From Trichobilharzia szidati (lineage: Eukaryota > Platyhelminthes > Trematoda > Strigeidida > Schistosomatidae): DNA of 64,000 nucleotides. The notes below the pieces were generated by a model. That model made no database searches and had not been told where the DNA came from. It saw only the letters and a list, made by a program, of their open reading frames with translations. Numbering within the stretch: position 1 is the first letter of the stretch; the number at the start of each line of letters is the position of its first letter. Below, one piece after another: positions 11,201 through 23,200 of the stretch. Where the stretch lies: positions 82,454,793 through 82,518,792 of the forward strand of contig OX235273.1 of assembly GCA_944472155.2 (NCBI GenBank), in the 5' to 3' direction. The translations under genes were made by a program, and so were the position numbers.

Positions 11201-14200
11201 ACTGGGTGGTGACTAAAACTGAGATGAAAATCTGCGTAGCGGATGGTTAGAGTGGGATTTGAGTCAGCAGCCTCCAAACTACCAATCTGATGTACCTACC
11301 TGCTGAGCTGTGAGATCCAACTTCTAACCAGACCATCATAACACTGTAATGCCCAGCTAGGCTATACGACTCAATGATACGTTACTATCTGTCACAATAC
11401 TAGTTGCTAAACTAGGTCTTCTCCTGTCACCCGTAATTATACTGAATTAAAAGGAGAGGAGTAGGCTGTGAATGGGTATAATCTTAGGTTAACAGATTGC
11501 TACTAATGTATTCGACGATGACTGAAGGTGAGATGAAAATCTGCCAACCTAAAAAGGAATGGAAGATAATAGCAATATTGGTAACATGTATTCATTTTCC
11601 TACTGTTCTCTAGACATAAGAAAAACACTGTATTATTCTTTTCTCTTACTTAAACTCTTTTCTTTTTCGGTAGATTACTGAGCATATATTATAGCTTTTA
11701 CTGAAATTTGAAATTAAATGGCCTATTTTTATGAGTTTGCCTATTACACTGTGTAGAATTTAGCATAATAACAGTGAAATTATTTATTTCTGAAGTGGCT
11801 ACAAGTTTATATCCGGAAATTACTTGTCGTCTGAATAGCTTAGTCTTGAAGTTTGTGAACTTCATAATGAATGATGCAACACTGGGTTGGTTCTAAAGGG
11901 AACGTGACATTTCTGAATGTTGCAGATATAATTTTCCAAAGATATAGAAGAAACAGATAACAAAGAGTCACAGTTTTCTGTTAACTGATGGCCACTTTAT
12001 CTTACTGAATTACAGTGTTAACCAGATTACTGAAAAGGGTTATCATCAGAAAGAAATAGTTTTTTTATTTGTTCCTTGTTTCTTCAATGCTTCTTACATT
12101 ATGTTTTATAATATAGCAGAAAATAATGAAACTGTGAATGCATCTGTCTATACATCTTTTCTTAAATTTTCTTCCTTCACTTTCCCCAGTGGACCATAGG
12201 GCTTCAAGCTAGTGGCTTGAAGTTTCTGTAGCAGTGTTTATTTTTACAGGATGGGGTTGCTAGCCGCATGCCCAACCTTCCCTCTTCACCAGCATTATTT
12301 GTGGCTTAGCGAGGTAAAGGAGTGCTTCGGCCGGGGATCGAACCCCGGACCATGTGCATGGTCGGCGAGCGTCCTAACCGATATGCCACCGACGCCCGTC
12401 TATACATCTTAGTTAGTTATAATTTTGAATTCAGCAAATCTTAATGGTATACGAGCTTGCCTTGCAACCAGAAGATCCTGGGTTCGAACCCCGGTGGGTG
12501 CGTACTGATGAAGAGTCCCAAACTAGGCTGAAACAGCTGTCCAGTACTTACAGATTTTCCAATGGTTCTCTAACCAATGTCAGCTCATGATGAAATCCTG
12601 TAACAAATCTTAATCTATTTAAACCTTATCGCAATAAGAGATGTCAAGTTGTTCGAAGTGGAAAATAAGCTGGAGTCACAAATTTTATTTTTTATTTTAC
12701 AGTTTGATTCTATATCCTACTATATATGACACTAGGGTAGGAGTTAGTTTGTCAAAACTGACTTCTTTTTAATGGATATTTGGAGTCTGGAATAATAAGA
12801 TTGTTCAGTTTTTGCTAGATGTTAGTTACTAGTGGAAACATTGTACATAACGCTTGTTTAAAACGATTCATTGTAAAATATACAGAACTTTGGAGTACAA
12901 CAAAAGACATAACGTGCTACTCGTCACTTCATCATCTCACTGGTCCTTACTATTTACTTGTTTCACTACTAACTGTTTTGTATCCTTTGGAATTTGCAGG
13001 AACCTCTCATCATCGTCCAAAGACTTTCCTACAGTTTGTAAACAGTTTCTACTATTGGACATGACCTCAGCAGTGAACATTTCTTTGGATTATATTTGTA
13101 TCAGTGGACTTTAACTGTATTATTAAGCAACTATTAATTTTTATAACTCGTTATCTGTGTTTCTATAATATACTGACTCCATATTCCGACATTAACTTGG
13201 ATTTTTATACTCCTATTTTTCAAAATTATCCAGTTTATTGATAAGTCCCCTACAAATAATGCTCGAGTTTAATTCATAATTAAAAAAATTAAATATTCAA
13301 AGACTCTCGTGTGTAGACAATGTAGACTTGCCTTTCTTGTCCGGCAGTATCCCATATTTGCATCATGGCTTTTCTACCGTCGACTTCAACAGATCTCATT
13401 TTCATATCGATACCTTAATGTATAAAAAAATGTCATGACAAAGATTTATTCGATGGAAATTTCCTCATTTAGTCTGGAAAAGCCACAAACTTGTAGATTC
13501 TGTGCACACAGAAATCTTTAAAAATATTGTGGGATCTTAAAATTTATAGTGAGAAAGATTTCATTAGTAATGACTTTTTCATGATTTATTCAAATAGTCA
13601 TTCAAGACATGATCAAATCATTCTTTTTCTAAAAGTTTAATAATAAAAGACGCAACAGGATATGAATACCTAGCCACATATTTAGTTTTAAGATGTTGTC
13701 TGATTTTACCTCGGAAAGTATTTGTGTAACCTCCAAAATGTCTAAACAAACAGGTTGCATATGACTGCCTTTCATTACTTGGTTACAAGTTCCAGTAGTA
13801 GTCAGCTGTTTTGTTCATTAATTATTTTGTTCAAATATCTGTTAGATATTTATTTCACTTCAGTATGTATGCAAGCATTTTTATTTGGAATTTTCAACTC
13901 TCTAAAGAAAGAATAGTTTTTTACGCCTTACATGACTTAAGTGACAGTTTTGTGGCGCATTATGTAACCGTGTATTGTGTGTGGAACGTTTAAGTAATCG
14001 ATAACTATATTTTACCAGAGTTTTCATTTATTTTTGTACTAGAATTATCGGCCTCATTTTTGGTATATGAGCTTCTTGAATCAGTTTGTCTGTCTGTCTG
14101 CATTCAACATAGGACTTGGCACCGAAGTGCAGCAGTTCGAGTTGCCACGTTCCAAGGAGCACACAAAGGTAGACAAGGAAATGAGTGAAGAGAATCAATA

Positions 14201-17200
14201 GAGTTTTGACAAGTATAAGAGTGAAACAGAATGAGTGATGGTAGAAAAGAATATGAGAGATTACAGAGACTGAATACATCTGCGTAAGCCATTGACAACG
14301 ATTTTGAGCCATGTCACCTATTGTCTCCAGCCATTGATTCTTAGAGTCTCGAGAGTGGGCCCCATCCCGGAAGTCTGCATCTCCCTACCTGACTCAGTTT
14401 AACTGTCAAGGATTTCATGGATTGATGATGCCATGTTTTTGTTTGGCCACCGCTTACTCTTTTCCAACCTGCATCTATATCAGCTAGTAATGCCCGTCGG
14501 GAGAGGCGATGGTTAGGCATGCGCAGCAAGTGACCTAGGCATCTCAATCTATGTAACTTCATAGCCTCTTCGATTGATTTTCCTTGTTTGCCCAACACTC
14601 TACGCCTAACGTCAACATTACTTACCTTATTATGCCACCTAACGTGAGAAAGAGATCATAGACATCTATGATCAAAAACAGTCAACCATTTCATGTCTTC
14701 AGCTCGTATTGGCCATGTTTCAGAGACATAGAGAAGGACGGAGCGAACTGCTGAGCAGTACACACGTCCCTTGGTTGATAGTCGGATGTCACGCCTACGC
14801 CGGAGATGGTGTAAGTTAGCGAAAGCAGCCCGAGCTTTTTGGATCCGTGCTGAGATTTCGTCACCAAACAACCCGTTGGTGCTGATACAACTTCCCAAAT
14901 AGGTGAAGTGATCAACATGTTCTATTACTTCACTCCCTATCACTAAGCTAGGAGTTGATGTAGTCCAGTCCTGTAGCAGCATCTTACATTTTACAGGGGC
15001 GAATCGCATGCCAAACATACGAAGATTGCTGCTCAAGGTGTTCAGAAGACTCTGCATTTTGTCAGCATCTTCCCCTAACAGGACTATGTCATCTGCATAT
15101 TCTAAGTCCGTAAGACTATTCCCTGGTAACAAGTCGATTCCTAAGTCGTTAAGTTCAGTTAATGATACTTCCATTAGCATATCTATGATGAAGTTAAACA
15201 GAAAAGGGGAAAGTGGACATCCTTGACGGACACCACTGGTTGTTATCAATTCAGATGACAATTTTCCATAAGCCCTTACACGGCAACGTGAGTTTGAGTA
15301 GAGTGCCTTGATTAGTGCAATGTACTTTCTTGGCACTCCCTTCACAGTTAAACATTGCCATAGTACCTCTCGATCCACGGAGTCGAAGGCCGCCTTCAAG
15401 TCAAGAAATATGGCAATTGTTGGACGCCTAAAAGTGTGTCTATGTTCTAGGATCTGTCGGAGAGTGAAGATATGATCTATGCACCCTCTACCTGGCCTAA
15501 AGCCCGCTTTATTTCTCCTCTTGAATCAGTTTGAATTAGTTGTATTCTCTGAGCTAGTTGATTTAATTGCGAAGCTTTCGTCGTCCTTCTGGACAACATT
15601 TTCAGCGCAGGTTTTAATATGAAATGAACTCATTTGAATTCTCTATGAATAATACAATTATGTCTCCTGGTAATTATTATTATTCTGTATTATTTCTTGA
15701 ATGACTGCTTAAATGTTGTCATGTTTATTTAAAATTAGAATATCTTTTTTACGTAGTGGCTACCAGTGGAATCCTTTCAAGGAGCCCGTATAGTCCAACG
15801 AACAGTCTTAAGTATAAATAGATGATGTTAAAGATTGTTCCTAAAAAAGATTAGGCTGCAACATCACTGTTTCTAAAGTTGCTTTTGAATATCTGAATAA
15901 GTTAATTTATAAATTTACTTCTTTCCAGGAAGTATCTTTAATGTTAACCAATGAAAGGAATGCATCTTTTGAAAATACTTTATCTAGTATGCATTCAGAA
16001 TTATTTCTCGATAAAACCTTATGGCAGCTTTGATTTTTCAATCTGTTTTAACAAGTCTGTTTTCAATTGGAATTTATATTTCTGGAGTTTTGAAACATTT
16101 AACTTAAGATTATTTCTCCTTTGTTTAACAACCGCTAGTTATTTTTAGAAAATTTCTCGTCTTCTCGTTTTCTCGATAAATATTTCTACGCTAATTCAGT
16201 TGAATGATTTATACATGGTTGCAGATAAGAAAGAATATCATATTGCCAGATCAACACTATGTTGTGTTATATTGTGTCGTGTGCCACTGATAAGATTTAT
16301 CAGCAGTATATGCAGAGACGTTCATCGGCAGAAAAACATCAAAGAGTGAGGAGATAGATTTGATGTCAGAGTTGTGGAGATACATGGGAGACGTAAAAGG
16401 AACCCAAAGAAGCATTATATGAAGGCCATCAGTAGCACAACACGGAAGATGTGTACAAATGGTGCGTTGAAGATAAGCTGTACATAATTTGGCTACATAG
16501 AGATACCAAATTACCATCTCTTCGGACTCCTACTGTTTCAGTTGGTGTCGCTGCCTCTAGACAATGGAAATCCCATGGCTGGCTGCTTTTTAGGAAGGAG
16601 ACACTTGGAGCTTCTTGCAAGACTATGAAGCCGTCGCTAAGTTAGTTGGTGTCAAGGATCCGACGGCGAAGGTGGTCGTGATGGGGACGCTGCTGAGAGG
16701 TCGAGCAAAGGAAGCGTAGGACAGTGTGGAGAGTTCAGGTGGGAAGGAGACATGGAAGGTATTGGTTGGACGATTGGTGGCAGAGTTTGACAACCCAATG
16801 GACAGGCGGCTGGCTATGCAGCAGTTCCGTGCCGCGAAGCTTGGACCGGACGAAGATCCGCTAGTGTTGGCGGTGAAGTTGACGAATTCACCTCCCTACT
16901 ATTTGATCTTTTTATGCCGATGGACGTCTCTTTATATATTACTGATAAATCTTATCTTTGTTATTGTTGATGATTAACGTACATAAAACTTGCTTTACTA
17001 TTTTATTCTCTTCTGAGTACAGCTAAATACATATAAATACATATAAACGCAGACAGTTTAAAAGTTTTTTCTTAGAACAATTTGTTGGGTAAAGGGAAAT
17101 TTATTCAAGCCCGATATTTTCTTAACTTAATGATATTAAACAACAAAAGTATGTTACTTACCTATAGTTGTAACTGAACTAGCTGTAAACACATTATCGC

Positions 17201-20200
17201 ACATACGTATAAGTAAACTGGTTTTACCAACTTCCGAGTCACCAGCTAACATTATTCGAAAAATTCTTAATTTTTCATCTACTGGAGATTTTATATGATA
17301 ACTTTCTTTACTGGATAAAATTTTTTTATTTTGCCTTTTTATTGTACCGTTTTTACCATGTGAATCTGGCTGACTTGATGAATATGAAGCTGAAGATTGA
17401 TAGTTGCAATTATTTGAGTAAACTGATGTTGTTGAAGATGACTTATTTTGTAATTCGGATCGAATACCGTATTTTAAATGGTTCCCAGAATTTCCCTATT
17501 TGTATATCAGATAAAAAAAGCAGAATTCTTTATTATTTAACATTTAAGGCTTTTTAACTGCTTATAAGGATGTACTGAAATCAGGTTACACAATGAATGC
17601 AGATTCATCGAGAAGAAGTAAGACACCTTCTACTACTTGCCTTGAAGGAATTCCTAAATCTCCTAAGCAAAATTAAGCGTTCATCCAGAAGGTTATTGTT
17701 TAAACAATCATTTAAAGGTTTCACGCAGTTCTTACTCCTGTAATACTTGAACAAAACGAGAACAGTTTGAGCAGGAAAATGTGACGTGATATTATTTCAT
17801 TAGTTCTAGTCAACCGCATACAACATAAAACAGTTTTGATGTAAATAAATAAAATTTTTACAAACTTTAATTAATTAGTTGCCTCCCTGGTTCACTGGTA
17901 GAACACTGACCAATCACGCACACTTATCAGAATTCAGTTAACTGCTGAAACATTTTGGAATTCCGCTTAGCCTGCAGTAAGCCTGGTAGAGGGGGGAGGT
18001 TTGGTGTGAGGCTAGCAACCAAGCCCTGTAAAATGAAATACTATTGCCAGTGAAACTTCACAACTCATGCTTGAAGCCCTATTTTCCACTTGGAATGCAA
18101 AGGGATAAATATAATATTCAGTATAACTAATTAATTAGGAGATGGAAACCACTAATATTACGTAACTGAGTACACGACGAGTTGAAAAAAACATACACGT
18201 GGGAGTAAGTTCCTTGTTATATACAGAAAAATCACAAGAATTTTCTAGTGTAAGGGATGGAATTTTGGTGTGCAAAATGGAAATTGAGTGGCACGTGATA
18301 AGTAAGAGACCCAAGTTTTGATGATTGTAAGTGATTAAAATAATAATAAGTTGATTACAGTTCAAATATTCAGGTGAAGAGTTTGGATGAAATCAAAAAG
18401 TGAATTAAGCTGTATTAAATGACACTGTCAGAATGAATATTTCGCCTTGTGGTAATGTTGATTGCTTATAGAGTCATGATAAAGGCTGTTGATGGGGACT
18501 TTCCAATCACTTATTATTGCTTCTGAATGAATTATACGCTTTAACCGTTCACTGAAATCAATACTATGCAGTGCAGAAACACATGTAAAATTTCATATTT
18601 CTTGAGTGTGTCACTTTAAACAAGAAATGTAGTCGGAAATCATTGTTTTGTATTTGGATTCTACGCCATTTTTCAGCTCTAGGGCATTTACTGTCACAGA
18701 AATATAAGATAAGTGTTATCATTACAAATCAGGTTTCATATATAGATGGCTGTTTCACATAGTTTCGATTTGGTCTGCTATAATAACATAAAATGCACTT
18801 CGAGTTACTTTGCAAACAAAACTATAAAGAGGAATTTAGAATGCCAAAGATAAGATGTCTCCTCACTTCGAGCTTCTATTTGGTAAAATTAATTAGTACT
18901 TTCAAATATTACTGAAGTCGCATGCCTCACAGTATGTCAGAAGTTTTAATAGGAAGCCAAAGAAAAGGGGAAAGAAGGAGAATCAGATTTTAACTGTCAT
19001 TTATCCTCCATGATTTATTTGTGTTTCTCAGTCGTCAGCTTAGTAAGAATTAGGCTGAAATATTGCTCTACCTACTGAAATGCTTGTAAGTAGGTCAAAG
19101 GTAAACAAAGAAGTTGTAAGGAATCGTTAAGTAGCTTGACTTGTTGAATGGGACGCATAAACAAAATTTACATTTAATGGGGTAATAATTGTTTAGTTTA
19201 AGGGGATGAGACTTTACGGTATTTCTCTGATGTTTGTCTCTCTATTAACCAAAATCTAGCCATATTTAATTCCTCATAACTAAATTAATGGAGTAACTTA
19301 TGTGAAACAATCAAAGTTATAATTCTAAGTTGCAGAACATTTAACCAACCGTCTAATGATAACTGTTTTTGAGCTGTCTAGTTCTGACGGTCCCGGTCAA
19401 AAGCTATTGGTAAATTGTGAAACACGATCATTAGCCTAAGTGGCTCTACTGCGTACTGCAATATAATTTTGTTTTTTCACCAGGTTTTAGGTGTCATTGG
19501 ACATGTACCCCTCCAAAAATGTTTTGTACCTTCTAATACTTGTTAACAATGAAGTATCTTCAGTAGTGAACAACCCAGTGTCCCTCCGAATTTAAAAGGT
19601 GCACCATTCGCTGCCGTTTACATATACTTTAATGGTGAATTAATGAGATCAATAGCAACCCTTGTAAAACTAGACAATTTATAAAAAGTAATCGCCAGAT
19701 GTATGTTGTGAGTGTTGGTAAAAACCAATCACTGTTAAGTACATTAGTTTTCATTCTTTTAGTACTAAATGGAACCTGAAGCTTCAGCAGCTCATCTTTT
19801 AGCTGGTTTCAAGACTGCCCGCAAGACTTCATTTCCTATTCCCAAGATCTCTTGTTTGCCATCCTCAGACGCCCAACTTGATGCTTCCCATTCAGGCTTC
19901 ATTCGATGGCCTGGTGCTTAGTGTCTTACAACTTTGTATGACATTATAGATATTTAGATTGAAGGAATATAGAATTATTTTCTGTATTTTAAAATAAAGT
20001 GATTCTCTGTTGTATTGATTTGCTAATCTCTTGGGTAATAAGTGCACTCATAACTTATCGCTGTTTGATTAACAGATGAGCATCATTGATATAAGAATAA
20101 AACTTGGGCACTGTGGTAGAGTGTAATTCCATTATGGGTAAATTTTATTTTGATAGAGTCTCACAGTGTTATACAGTAATATTTACTGATGACGTTTCGA

Positions 20201-23200
20201 GCACAATTTATTGCTCATAATCACATCAAGGTAATCACACGACTTCCTAAATTCATTTATATAGTTCCATTGTTTTTCACTTGATTTGATTGGTAGTATT
20301 ATTTTCCATATTTCAGGTATGAGTGATGATTCATTCCTATTGCATGTGTTGGGTGTAGATTCGATGAACAAAGATTCAGTAATCAACCTCTCTCTCCACC
20401 TACCTAGATTACTTTTTAGAATTTTAACCCTCTCCCACCCTATTGTGTGGTTGTGTGCTAATGCATGCATTGCAATTGCTGAGCTTTTTTCTAAATTACT
20501 TATCTTCTCTGGGTCAACCATTCTTACCTTAGCTAAATTCTTATGTTCTGACAATCTGACTACCCCTGACCTACTAGTTTGACCTATGTAGTTGACCTCA
20601 CAGTCATTGCAGGGTATTTTGTAAATTATATTATTTTGTCTAATTGGGTCCACTGGGTCCTTTAACCTACAGAGCTTGTCCCTGAGTGAGTTTGTAGGTT
20701 TAAATGCCAAATAAAGCAGGAATTAGGGTGGCATTTAAACCTACAAACTCACTCAGGGACAAGCTCTGTAGGTTAAAGGACCCAGTGGACCCAATTAGAC
20801 AAAATAATATAATTTACAAAATACCCTGCAATGACTGTGAGGTCAACTACATAGGTCAAACTAGTAGGTCAGGGGTAGTCAGATTGTCAGAACATAAGAA
20901 TTTAGCTAAGGTAAGAATGGTTGACCCAGAGAAGATAAGTAATTTAGAAAAAAGCTCAGCAATTGCAATGCATGCATTAGCACACAACCACACAATAGGG
21001 TGGGAGAGGGTTAAAATTCTAAAAAGTAATCTAGGTAGGTGGAGAGAGAGGTTGATTACTGAATCTTTGTTCATCGAATCTACACCCAACACGTGCAATA
21101 GGAATGATTCATCACTAATACCCGAAATATGGAAAATAACACTACCAATCAAATCAAGTGGAAATCAAGTGAAAAATAATGGAACTATATAAATGAATTT
21201 AGGAAGTCGTGTGATTACCTTGATGTGATTATGAGCAATAAATTGTGCTCGAAACGTCATCAGTAAATATTACTGTATAACACTGTGAGACTCTATCAAA
21301 ATAAAATTTACCCATAATGGAATAACAGATGAGCAAACTAACATGGGATTACGCACCAGTTTAATAATCTCAGTTAGCCAAATCAACTTTCTAGAAACCT
21401 GATTCACGGAAACTAAATTTTAATCATCTGTATTAACTTTACCTACCTGACATCAGGTTTTTGTAAAAAGACTGACTAGACTGCCTTACCTACCACGCAC
21501 GTGGCCCATGACTCATATGCTTGTCAAGAGTAACTATGACTCTCTTAAGGGTTATGGTTGCGCTGACAGGTACCTCCGCGTGGTTCCCGCTGGGTGGGGT
21601 GGTTTTCCGGCTGCCCTAGCTAAATCCTGTCAGGACGAGAGCGAACTATTTCTTGCCCTTGGGATTGCCGAACGCGGCTTTGTTCTGGTTGTAATCCTCT
21701 TTGGTGCTAAGGAGTCTTAGGGGGCACTGGGGCATTGACTGCGAACGGTAGCCTGGTCATGAAAACCGAGCGGGAAGGATGTTGGGGAGAGTCTCGTATC
21801 CCTATAACAAAGAGGCAGCTTGATTCGAACCTTCGGACGACCTGTGAGGGGATTATGTCCGAGACTAGTTTGCTCACGGATGGTGGCCTTTAAGGCTTCG
21901 TCGGACTGCGATCGGTCGTGGGTTTCCGCGGCTGGTTGTAGGTCTTTAAAACCGTCCAGCGAGGTCATATAGCGCAGGTAGGTGGCGCGACCTCCAGTTG
22001 CTCGGGCGCGCAAGCGTCAGGGTTCCGCCCATGATTTAGTGGGAGCAGAGCAGCCGTGGGAGTAACCGCCCGCGGTCCGGGGACCCAGTCTCTTAGACCA
22101 GACTAAACATTTTTGTACAACCGCCCCAAGAGGTGTATATGACTATTGTCTCTGTGCAGGAAGCATTTCGGACTTCTGGTGGTTCGGGATGTGGAATGTT
22201 TTTGTAGGCTAAGGTGAGGTGGGTAGGGGGACCTTCACAGAAAGTTCCTATTCATGCTTGTCTTGGTCGGCGGAGGGGAGCCACCGGTGAGAGGATCGTC
22301 AGCATTTTAGGTGCTCTTGCCGGCTTTATCTTGATTAAAAGAATTAAAGAATTGTCCCTGATCCGAGGATGATGGTTGTATGCTACCTGCAAGGTGGAAG
22401 TGCAATTATGTGACCAAATCATGAGAGTGGCCATGACCCGCTGAGGTGGGGCAGTACGTACCATCTGAGAAGCAGCCATGGTTTGGTTGAGACCGGACAG
22501 TGGGGGGTGGGAAAACACCTACCGCTGCGGGAGCGTTAATGGGGTGCCTGGCATGGGGTGCTCATTTTCATGCTTAAACGTCGCTCAGGTGTTGTCTACT
22601 CAACAGGGATACTGGCTCTGGGGGGGGGCAAAATGGGTTTCCGGGAATTAATAGTACCGCCAGCTCCTCCGGAGACCTTGTTGAAAATACGACGTAAAAC
22701 GCTCAAAGATATAGTTTTTATTTTAATTGTTAGAAACAGTTATTAGAAGTTAAAGTAATAAAATAAAAGTAATCAAAAAATGCGAAAGTATCTTTTACAT
22801 CCTGAAAAATTCTACAACTTTAATGAACTTAGATGAGACATCATAATGAGAATATGTTGGTTTACGATACATCAAGTTGTGTTACTGAATATTAATTCTT
22901 CTGTAAAGTGGGTGTAACCAATTGCTTAGTATATATGCATGAATTTAGTCGCCAAACTTCATTCACATATTTCAGTTCATTTTCCTCTACTCAGTGTTGT
23001 CTTTCTTAGCAGAAAAATAAGCAATGCACTATGGAAACTTTTATATACAAACAGGTTTTAAAACAATGATCTACTGTCCACAGATCATGTAATAAATATA
23101 ATGTTACACCCGTGAAATTTAATACTTTTTGATGAAAGTTAAGGTATCTACAAAGAAAAATGTGTAAAATATAAGTATTTCTGAAGACTGTTCAACTGTG

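Larger units (their letters stand above)
20083..21322. mobile_element. PLE-4, head-to-head inverted dimer with 13-bp TSD
   Basis: Exact target duplication taacagatgagca at 20070-20082 and 21323-21335. The left arm (minus, 20083-20708) and right arm (plus, 20730-21322) are almost perfect reverse complements around a spacer of about 21 bases at 20709-20729. The arms contain the 3' half of a PLE ORF and its 3' UTR. The right arm has an extra 11 bases near 21165 from a small direct duplication, which changes the reading at the C-terminus. The left end carries about 35 bases of terminal sequence absent from the right end. Confidence 0.92.

Noticed and set aside
12455..12495. tRNA genes (B-box GGTTCGAACCC and GGTTCGATCCC motifs at several places)
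   Set aside because: They are heads of SINE copies with TSDs and SINE bodies; no clover-leaf with acceptor stem was found.
21514..21525. CATATGCTTGTC matching the start of 18S rRNA
   Set aside because: Twelve bases with no further 18S sequence on either side; may be chance next to the true 28S match.
21551..21640. Complete HDV-like ribozyme at the R2 5' end
   Set aside because: Only the 8-bp helix corresponding to P2 could be found. No convincing P1 partner for the first bases or P3/P1.1 arrangement was visible, so I did not annotate a ribozyme.
21717..22518. Two minus-strand frames in the GC-rich segment (21717-22013, 22252-22518)
   Set aside because: GC-rich DNA gives long chance frames; no motif, and the segment's orientation from the 28S junction is plus.
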